This document shows positions 15,298-20,892 of a DNA stretch of 23,093 nucleotides, piece by piece. The position numbers were made by a program, and so were the translations under genes. Origin of the DNA: DATESG01 sp964480275. Its GTDB lineage: Bacteria; Bacillota_I; Bacilli_A; RFN20; CAG-826. The notes beneath the pieces are model-generated. The model was not told where the DNA came from and did not search any database. It saw only the letters and a list, made by a program, of their open reading frames with translations. The stretch's first letter is position 1. Each line of letters begins with the position of its first letter. The stretch lies in the NCBI GenBank assembly GCA_964480275.1, contig CAYZOC010000012.1:1-23093 (forward strand), given 5' to 3'.

Positions 15298-15333
15298 ACG
15301 AGTAACAGATATTGTGTAGTAAACTACAAATAA

Positions 15334-15361
15334 ATGATACCACAATTCACGAAAGTTGCAA
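15334..15361 (-). promoter_or_regulatory. Promoter of the rimP-nusA-infB operon
   Basis: On the minus strand: -35 TTGCAA (15356-15361), 16-nt spacer ending in TGG (extended -10), -10 TATCAT (15334-15339). The leader to rimP is about 75 nt. A second, weaker candidate with TATAAT at 15392-15397 lies upstream. Confidence 0.6.
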
Positions 15362-15470
15362 CATTTTTACATAAAAGTATCTGCCCCAGTGATTATACTA
15401 GCTAAAACATATATAACATCAACTAATATTTAGGGTCTTGATTAATATTGCAAATATTTGCTTGTCGATT

Positions 15471-15497
15471 AAAAAAAGCCTGAATTTTCTCAGACTT
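15471..15497 (-). terminator. Terminator after tRNA-Thr
   Basis: On the minus strand the stem AAGTCTGA / TCAGGCTT (8 bp, one G-T) with a 6-nt loop runs into a row of Ts. It starts 11 nt after the tRNA 3' end. Confidence 0.85.
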
Positions 15498-15507
15498 ATT
15501 TTCTTAA

Positions 15508-15581
15508 TGGTGCCCCCTGCCAGAATCGAACTAGCGACGGATCCTTACCATGGATCTGTTATACCATTTAACTAAGGGGGC
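15508..15581 (-). tRNA. tRNA-Thr (anticodon GGU)
   Basis: A 74-nt complete cloverleaf on the minus strand. The acceptor stem GCCCCCT/AGGGGGC is perfect. The D-arm is GTTA/TAAC. The anticodon stem GATCC/GGATC has loop ATGGTAA, giving anticodon GGT (15545-15547 complement). The T-arm is GCTAG/CTGGC with loop TTCGATT. Discriminator A and CCA are encoded. It reads ACC and ACT. A small GC-rich hairpin (15587-15603, GCGAC/GTCGC) sits in the short 5' leader and may be a processing signal. Confidence 0.95.
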
Positions 15582-15608
15582 TAGCAGCGACCATAATAGT
15601 CGCCTCTA

Positions 15609-15638
15609 ATTATAACTAAACTAAACTATTTTAGTCAA
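15609..15638 (-). promoter_or_regulatory. Promoter of tRNA-Thr
   Basis: On the minus strand: -35 TTGACT (15633-15638), 18-nt spacer, -10 TATAAT (15609-15614). The transcript would start about 20 nt before the tRNA 5' end. Confidence 0.75.
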
Positions 15639-15669
15639 CAATAAATAACGTATTTTCAAATAATTTGTC

Positions 15670-16584
15670 CTAGGCCCAGATTGCATCAGCTAGATAAGGA
15701 TAATCAATGAATGGATTACGATTATTTTGACTGGAAAACACAGCATCATTCCGTTTTATTTCCCGGTCCAAAGTCGGTGGATATTGACGATTCCATTCTA
15801 ATAATGTATCAAAGTCGCCACCTACATTGGTGTTAAAACCCCACTTGACAATCATATAGAGAGTAACGCGAGCCACCTCGCCCCGAGCCTCACTATTAGG
15901 ATCAAAGACACTACCAGTCCGCGCTGGTGTATTTCTTCCTTTACTATCTTTTACGATAGTTCCATTTGTATTTAGACCAAATTTAGTATTACCACGTTTG
16001 CTATTAACTTGACTATCACTAGCAAAAAGGTTATGTAAGTCAGTACATGGACCAATATTGTCTTTCGAGCAACTCATAGCGGATTGAGTGGTCACGTGTT
16101 CACGATTCCATGAATCTTGATTACTACCAGTGTTTCGCTCACTTTTGGGGCGCGTATAACGACTATATATTTGGATAATATTGTTAGAATTATCAACATC
16201 TTCATCCGCACTACCAAGAATTGACCATGCCGTTGCATAACTTCGACCGATATAAGTAGAGTTTAACAGTGAACTAAGCGAATTTAAAAGATGAGTTCCT
16301 TCAGCATCAAGATCAATATTTTGGTAGTAACCATCATGCTCAATATTTATGCTTGTGGATGGTTGTTGACTAGTTGTTGTTTCTTCGCTTGTGATAGCTT
16401 CTTCACTAGAAGATAGTTTCTCACTGCTAGATTCAATGAGACTACTTTCAATTTCACTAGTTGTATCACTAGTTATTTCACTAGTTAGACTAGGATTTTC
16501 ACTAGGTAGGTCAACTGATGAACTAGGATTATTGCAGCTAGTTAGAATCATCATTAGACTCAAGAATAATACTTTTTTATACAT
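15670..16584 (-). CDS. Secreted lipoprotein nuclease, endonuclease I family (downstream copy)
   Basis: A 304-residue lipoprotein with signal peptide MYKKVLFLSLMMILTSC and lipobox LTSC (Cys17). A Ser/Thr/Glu linker spans about 18-80 and the nuclease domain about 95-304. The catalytic motif WNREHV (159-164) carries the general-base His163 and metal-ligand Glu162. It continues with DLHNLFASD (182-190) and NSKRGN (194-199), RGEVAR (234-239) and RNPFIDYP (289-296). Endonuclease I enzymes cut DNA and RNA nonspecifically with Mg2+; anchored outside the membrane, this one probably scavenges nucleotides. All key motifs look intact. Start is ATG 16584, SD AGGAGG only 4 nt upstream. The paralogue lies directly upstream, across a hairpin. 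No terminator follows it, so read-through into tRNA-Thr is possible. Confidence 0.88.
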   Translation of the reverse strand: MYKKVLFLSLMMILTSCNNPSSSVDLPSENPSLTSEITSDTTSEIESSLIESSSEKLSSSEEAITSEETTTSQQPSTSINIEHDGYYQNIDLDAEGTHLLNSLSSLLNSTYIGRSYATAWSILGSADEDVDNSNNIIQIYSRYTRPKSERNTGSNQDSWNREHVTTQSAMSCSKDNIGPCTDLHNLFASDSQVNSKRGNTKFGLNTNGTIVKDSKGRNTPARTGSVFDPNSEARGEVARVTLYMIVKWGFNTNVGGDFDTLLEWNRQYPPTLDREIKRNDAVFSSQNNRNPFIDYPYLADAIWA

Positions 16585-16591
16585 CTTTCCT

Positions 16592-16626
16592 CCTAAAAAC
16601 TAATAGCGCACCAGAGGGCACGCTAT
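16592..16626 (-). terminator. Hairpin between the two nuclease genes (partial terminator)
   Basis: On the minus strand ATAGCGTGCC, loop CTCT, GGTGCGCTAT form a 10-bp stem with two G-T pairs (16603-16626), followed by TTAGTTTTT and then directly by the SD of the downstream nuclease. It could act as a leaky terminator or as an mRNA stabiliser. Confidence 0.6.
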
Positions 16627-16652
16627 GTAGTTAAAATAGATTAATCGCTTAC

Positions 16653-17693
16653 TTATAAACCACAGACATTTTTAGTTGAGGCATTGAAGTCACCAAACAC
16701 TTGGCAACCAAGCTCTGGCATATCAATAAATGGATTACGTAAATCTTGCCATTTTTCTAATCCAGCATTACGTTGCATGTCTCTTTCGACAGTCGGAGCA
16801 AATTCAATATTCCATCTCAGCATATCTGCAAGTGAGAAGTTTTCACTAACACTAGCATTATCAGGATACATAACGATCATATAAAGTTGCGCTCTTGCTA
16901 ATTCACCGCGAATCTTTTGTGTTGGCGCAAAGTAACCACGATAGATAAAGTTGTCTGTTCTTGTCCCAAATGAATTATAAATCGTATATGGTTCATATTT
17001 TTCTTCAAGGTCCAAGTCAATGAACGAGTAGTTACTTCTGGTTGTATTTAAATCATTATCGGCTGCAAAAATATTTGCGGCGTCACTTGAAATATTTTTA
17101 GTTGTCGGGGCCGCTCTTAATGAAGAGTTACCATCGGCTAATTTTGATTGGGGGAACACGTGTTCGCGATTCCAAACATAATTTTGTTGTGATTTTGGCA
17201 CTGAATGTAAGTCATATAGTGACAACACGTTGTTGGTATTACTTGGATCTTGATCCATTTCCTTAACGGCACTGGAAACAGTGTTGTAATCGATCTTTTT
17301 AAATCTTGCCCACATAAATTGCTTTAAGTGAGTCCGTAGTGCTTCACCTTCAAGTGTGAGATTCAAGCCATCCCAAAATGGGCCATCATATGGTTCCGCA
17401 ATTGTGAACTCGATACTTGGTGAAATAATTGGATCTTCACTTGTTACTGGTTGNNNNNNNNNNNNNNNNNNNNNNNNNNNNNNNNNNNNNNNNNNNNNNN
17501 NNNNNNNNNNNNNNNNNNNNNNNNNNNNNNNNNNNNNNNNNNNNNNNNNNNNNACTGGTTGCTCGCTTGTTGTGGGTTCTTGACTTGTTACATCTTCACT
17601 AGTGACACTAGGTTCACTAGATTCTGAAGTTGTTCCGCATGCGGATAAAACTAAGCCCAAAAACAACAAGCTAATAATTGATTTTGATTTCAT
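16653..17693 (-). CDS. Secreted lipoprotein nuclease, endonuclease I family (upstream copy, contains N gap)
   Basis: Signal peptide MKSKSIISLLFLGLVLSAC with lipobox LSAC (Cys19), then a Ser/Thr/Glu/Gln/Pro linker of SEQP/TSE-type repeats that contains the 100-N gap, then the nuclease domain. The catalytic motif is VWNREHVFPQSKL, with the Glu-His pair present. The second motif is weaker than in the paralogue: DAANIFAADNDLNTTRSNYSF replaces DLHNLFASD...NSKRGN. Further family motifs are RGELARAQLYMIV and RNPFIDMPELG. Extracellular, probably membrane-anchored, nonspecific nuclease. I chose ATG 17693 (SD AGAGAGG, 8 nt, followed by a perfect signal peptide) over the longer reading from 17768, which would start inside the promoter. 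True length is uncertain because of the gap; flanks on both sides read in the same frame. Confidence 0.87.
   Translation of the reverse strand: MKSKSIISLLFLGLVLSACGTTSESSEPSVTSEDVTSQEPTTSEQPXXXXXXXXXXXXXXXXXXXXXXXXXXXXXXXXXXQPVTSEDPIISPSIEFTIAEPYDGPFWDGLNLTLEGEALRTHLKQFMWARFKKIDYNTVSSAVKEMDQDPSNTNNVLSLYDLHSVPKSQQNYVWNREHVFPQSKLADGNSSLRAAPTTKNISSDAANIFAADNDLNTTRSNYSFIDLDLEEKYEPYTIYNSFGTRTDNFIYRGYFAPTQKIRGELARAQLYMIVMYPDNASVSENFSLADMLRWNIEFAPTVERDMQRNAGLEKWQDLRNPFIDMPELGCQVFGDFNASTKNVCGL
17446..17561. other. Assembly gap in a low-complexity linker
   Basis: 100 Ns (17454-17553) are flanked by an identical 8-bp end (17446-17453 and 17554-17561). On the minus strand both sides encode short Thr-Ser-Glu repeats. 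Gap plus one flank copy is 108 bp, a multiple of three. The true repeat number is probably unresolved. Confidence 0.8.
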
Positions 17694-17732
17694 AATATAT
17701 TCCTCTCTTATTACATCTTTAGTATACGACAT

Positions 17733-17760
17733 TTTATAACAAGGATGCTCAGTTTGTAAA
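17733..17760 (-). promoter_or_regulatory. Promoter of the nuclease gene pair
   Basis: On the minus strand: -35 TTTACA (17755-17760), 16-nt spacer with TG one base before the -10, -10 TATAAA (17733-17738). It lies between the clpB terminator and the upstream nuclease. Confidence 0.65.
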
Positions 17761-17770
17761 CAAAACAATT

Positions 17771-17795
17771 AAAAACCTTAGGATCTCCCCTAAGG
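17771..17795 (-). terminator. Terminator after clpB
   Basis: On the minus strand the 7-bp perfect stem CCTTAGG / CCTAAGG (17789-17795 and 17776-17782) with a 6-nt loop is followed by TTTTTAATTG. It starts 10 nt after the clpB stop. Confidence 0.9.
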
Positions 17796-17805
17796 TATTT
17801 GTTTT

Positions 17806-19923
17806 TTAAGCGATAGCCCGCATTAGTAATCCATCATTTTTTATATCAATCATGTATGGAACTTTAGTGACGATATCTCCGCGCACTAACTGCTCGGCAA
17901 CGAAAGTTTCAATGCTTTTTTGAATAAAGCGTTTGAGTGGTCGCGCTCCATAATCCGGAGCATATGCTTTAGTGAGGACAAAGTCGACAACTTCATCACT
18001 ATAAGAAGCATTGACTCCTTGTTTTTTGATGTTTTCCATTAGTTCATCAAGAAGTTTTCTAACAATTAGTAGCTGCGTTTCTTTTGCTAGCGGGCTAAAG
18101 AAGACGGTCTCATCAATGCGATTAAGAAATTCAGGTTTAAAACTCGACCGCAAGAGATCATTAACTTTGTCAGCTTGGTTGTTGAGGAATAGTTCACTTC
18201 CTAAATTACTTGTCATAATGATGATTGTATTTTTGAAATTTACCAGCCGTCCCTGCGAATCTGTCAAACGGCCATCATCAAGAATTTGTAATAAAAGATT
18301 AAAGACTTCGTGATGAGCCTTCTCAATTTCATCAAATAAGATGATTGAATAAGGCGCTCGACGAACAGCTTCTGTTAACTGGCCACCCTCATCATAGCCG
18401 ACATAACCAGGAGGAGCACCAATCAGGCGTGAAACGGAAAATTTTTCCATATATTCACTCATATCAATACGAATAACATGCCTTTCATCATCAAACAAGG
18501 CTTCGGCTAAAGCCCGTGAAACTTCCGTCTTACCAACCCCGGTTGGTCCAAGAAAGAGAAAACTTCCTAGCGGGCGATTGGGGTTATTCAGTCCCGCCCG
18601 TTGACGAATAATTGCATCACTTACTAGTCTTAAGGCCTCGTCTTGGCCGAGAACTCGTTTTTTAAGTGTGTCAAATAAGTGTAAGACTTTTTCTTTTTCA
18701 CTCTCCAAAATTTTATTAAGAGGAATGCCTGTATTACGAGAAATAACGCGGGCGACTTCTTCTTCACTTACCGTTTCTTTTAAGAGTCGATTATCTTTTG
18801 TCGTGGCTTGTAATTCAATCAGCTTGCGCTCAAGTTCCGGAATTTCCTTATATTGCAGGCCACTCGCTTTCTGATAGTCGGCCTCATTAAAGGCAACAGC
18901 AAGATTAAATTTTGCGGTTTCAAGATCTTTTTTGACCCGACTTACTTCACTTAGCTCGTTTCGTTCTTGATCCCATTGACTTGTTAGTCGTGCATCTTCA
19001 TCTTTTAACTTTTTAATATCCACTTTTAATTTTTCAATATTTGCCAGACTCAACTCGTCTTTTTCCTTACTAAGAGCAACTTTTTCAATTTCAAGTTGGC
19101 GAAGTTTGCGGCGTATCTCATCTAATTCGATTGGTAGACTTTCAACTTCTACTCGAATCGCACTACAAGCTTCATCAATTAAATCTAGCGCCTTATCTGG
19201 GAGAAAACGGTCAGTAATATAACGGTCGGAAAGAACCACAGCATTAACCAAAGCAGAGTCATTAATTTTTACACCATGATGAGTTTCATAGCGTTCTTTT
19301 AATCCCCGAAGAATAGAAATACTATCTTCAAGCGTCGGCTCTTGGACAATTAAAGGTTGAAAGCGACGTTCGAGCGCCCGGTCTTTTTCAATATAATTAC
19401 GGTATTCATTTAAGGTCGTAGCCCCAATGGTATCAATTTCCCCACGTGCTAAAAGTGGTTTCAAAAGATTGCCAGCATCCATGGCTCCTTCCGTCCTTCC
19501 CGCACCAACAATCATATGTATTTCATCAATAAACAAGATAATTTTATGGTCGCTTTCCTTGATTTTTGTCAGTACTGCTTTCAGCCGTTCTTCAAATTCA
19601 CCACGAAACTTTGAACCGGCAACAAGGGCGCCCAAATCGAGTTCGTAAACTTGCTTTTCTTTCAAGGACTGGGGAACATCGCCAGCTACAATTCTTTGGG
19701 CCAACCCTTCAATAATTGCCGTTTTACCTACGCCTGGCTCACCAATTAAAATTACGTTATTCTTCGTTTTACGTGCCAAAATTTGAATAATTCGTCTAAT
19801 TTCATCATCGCGTCCAATCACTGGATCTGATTTATTTTCTTTGGCGTCAGTTGTTAAAAACCGCCCAAACTTATCTAATATTTTTTTGTCGTTTTTGTAA
19901 TCTGGAAAAATATTTTCCATCAT
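17806..19923 (-). CDS. clpB: ClpB disaggregase lacking the N-terminal domain
   Basis: A 705-residue AAA+ protein that pulls aggregated proteins through a hexameric pore together with DnaK. AAA-1: Walker A GEPGVGKT (61-68), pore loop KFRGEFEER (about 105-113), Walker B ILFIDEIH (129-136). A coiled-coil middle domain (about 268-385) identifies it as ClpB rather than ClpA or ClpC. AAA-2: Walker A GPTGVGKT (459-466), pore loop GYVG (506-509), Walker B ILFDEIEKAH (528-537). The usual N-terminal substrate domain (about 145 residues) is absent, as in mycoplasma ClpB. I chose ATG 19923, with SD AAAGGAGG 8 nt upstream, over the upstream reading from 19944, which lies across the SD and CIRCE. It is a single-gene unit with a CIRCE operator, so HrcA control is expected. 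Confidence 0.95.
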   Translation of the reverse strand: MMENIFPDYKNDKKILDKFGRFLTTDAKENKSDPVIGRDDEIRRIIQILARKTKNNVILIGEPGVGKTAIIEGLAQRIVAGDVPQSLKEKQVYELDLGALVAGSKFRGEFEERLKAVLTKIKESDHKIILFIDEIHMIVGAGRTEGAMDAGNLLKPLLARGEIDTIGATTLNEYRNYIEKDRALERRFQPLIVQEPTLEDSISILRGLKERYETHHGVKINDSALVNAVVLSDRYITDRFLPDKALDLIDEACSAIRVEVESLPIELDEIRRKLRQLEIEKVALSKEKDELSLANIEKLKVDIKKLKDEDARLTSQWDQERNELSEVSRVKKDLETAKFNLAVAFNEADYQKASGLQYKEIPELERKLIELQATTKDNRLLKETVSEEEVARVISRNTGIPLNKILESEKEKVLHLFDTLKKRVLGQDEALRLVSDAIIRQRAGLNNPNRPLGSFLFLGPTGVGKTEVSRALAEALFDDERHVIRIDMSEYMEKFSVSRLIGAPPGYVGYDEGGQLTEAVRRAPYSIILFDEIEKAHHEVFNLLLQILDDGRLTDSQGRLVNFKNTIIIMTSNLGSELFLNNQADKVNDLLRSSFKPEFLNRIDETVFFSPLAKETQLLIVRKLLDELMENIKKQGVNASYSDEVVDFVLTKAYAPDYGARPLKRFIQKSIETFVAEQLVRGDIVTKVPYMIDIKNDGLLMRAIA

Positions 19924-19937
19924 AATAATGACCTCCT

Positions 19938-19964
19938 TTGGCACTTAAAAAAGACAAGTGCTAA
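19938..19964 (-). promoter_or_regulatory. CIRCE operator of clpB (HrcA binding site)
   Basis: On the minus strand TTAGCACTT, 9 nt, AAGTGCCAA. This matches the CIRCE consensus TTAGCACTC-N9-GAGTGCTAA with complementary end-base changes and one arm mismatch. It starts 4 nt after the -10 box and ends just before the SD. A further half-site copy (19983-19991) overlaps the -35 box. Confidence 0.92.
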
Positions 19965-19968
19965 CTCT

Positions 19969-19996
19969 ATTATAATGAGTTTTTGGCACTTGTCAA
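19969..19996 (-). promoter_or_regulatory. sigmaA promoter of clpB
   Basis: On the minus strand: -35 TTGACA (19991-19996), 16-nt spacer, -10 TATAAT (19969-19974). Both hexamers match consensus. The transcript start would fall inside the CIRCE element. Confidence 0.88.
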
Positions 19997-20019
19997 TTAT
20001 GACTGCTAAAGTTTTTTAT

Positions 20020-20880
20020 TTAGGCGGCTGGTTCAACGTAAATTCGCGCCCAACCAAAATTATCCCAGAAAGTAATATATATATTAAACGTGCCACTACT
20101 CTTGAATTCAAGACTACCAGGAGTGCCAGTTCCAAAGTCATAATATTCCCCGCCATCACTAGCATCACCACTATCAAGCGGGGTTCCATTAACTTTTAAA
20201 TAATCGCCTGTCGCATTTGGCACATTAGGGTCAGCAGATAGTGTATAGCCAATTCCCGCCTTGCCAGAGAGGGCAGTTGGCAGAATCTCTGCTCCGTGTC
20301 CACTTAAATCATTAGGTGTTGCTAAATTAAAAGTAAAACCCGCTTCGACACTTAGACCAAGAGCGAAATATTCGGTATTATTTAATACAGTCGAATAGCC
20401 TTCAGTAAGATAAATACTTTGCTCATAGCTTTGACCGCTAGTTTTTAAATATAATCCTGGCAATACTCCTTCACTCGTATTTGGTTGACTTGTAATAACT
20501 TCGCCGCTACTACTATCAGATACTGTTGAAAAGTGCGCTTGGAGGATGAGATTAGTTGCGCTTGGAACTGTGTTGATCTTTTGGAGACCACCTAAGTTAT
20601 TTGGCACAACCCAGCCGACAAATTCAGCCCCACTACTAGAAGTCACTACTTCATGATCAGGGAGCGGTGATCCAACTGGAGCGGTAAATACGACACCGTT
20701 TTCAATGTGTTTGCTTTCAATTACTTCGCCGACCTCGTCGTTATAAAGACCAATGCGGGTAAGATTTAAATATAGCGTATTTGCTTCTTCTGCTTGCACA
20801 TTGCCCATCATTCCTAGTGAACAAGCAGAAAGACTAGTCATAAGCAGCCCGAGCACTAATAATATTTTGCTATTTTTCAT
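20020..20880 (-). CDS. Secreted lipoprotein, probable polysaccharide-binding partner of the GH13 enzyme
   Basis: A 286-residue lipoprotein with signal peptide MKNSKILLVLGLLMTSLSAC (lipobox LSAC, Cys20). Residues about 35-110 contain an InlB B-repeat-like pattern: FTAPVGSPLPD, then EFVGWVVPNN and NLILQAHF. A short Ser-rich linker (SDSSSGEVITSQPNTSE) leads to a roughly 160-residue beta-rich domain. That domain is Gly-, Asn- and aromatic-rich and ends with FNIYITFWDNFGWARIYVEP, which resembles the last strands of carbohydrate-binding modules, but I cannot name the family. I chose ATG 20880 (SD AGGAGG, 8 nt) over GTG 20889, which lies in the SD. It begins 12 nt after the GH13 stop and so is co-transcribed. 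No terminator is visible before the clpB promoter. Role in starch or glycan binding is inferred from context. Confidence 0.7.
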   Translation of the reverse strand: MKNSKILLVLGLLMTSLSACSLGMMGNVQAEEANTLYLNLTRIGLYNDEVGEVIESKHIENGVVFTAPVGSPLPDHEVVTSSSGAEFVGWVVPNNLGGLQKINTVPSATNLILQAHFSTVSDSSSGEVITSQPNTSEGVLPGLYLKTSGQSYEQSIYLTEGYSTVLNNTEYFALGLSVEAGFTFNLATPNDLSGHGAEILPTALSGKAGIGYTLSADPNVPNATGDYLKVNGTPLDSGDASDGGEYYDFGTGTPGSLEFKSSGTFNIYITFWDNFGWARIYVEPAA

Positions 20881-20892
20881 ATTCGCCACCTC

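Noticed and set aside
15508..15581. tRNA-Thr as attachment site of an integrated element
   Set aside because: No integrase gene and no duplicated tRNA 3' end is seen in the window; neighbouring genes share the same codon style.
16340..16560. Repeated ACTAGT-type units resembling a repeat array or CRISPR
   Set aside because: The units encode Thr-Ser-Glu repeats of the lipoprotein linker, are irregular, and have no spacer structure.
17694..17768. Longer N-terminus for the upstream nuclease
   Set aside because: It would place 25 residues before a complete lipoprotein signal peptide and would start inside the promoter.
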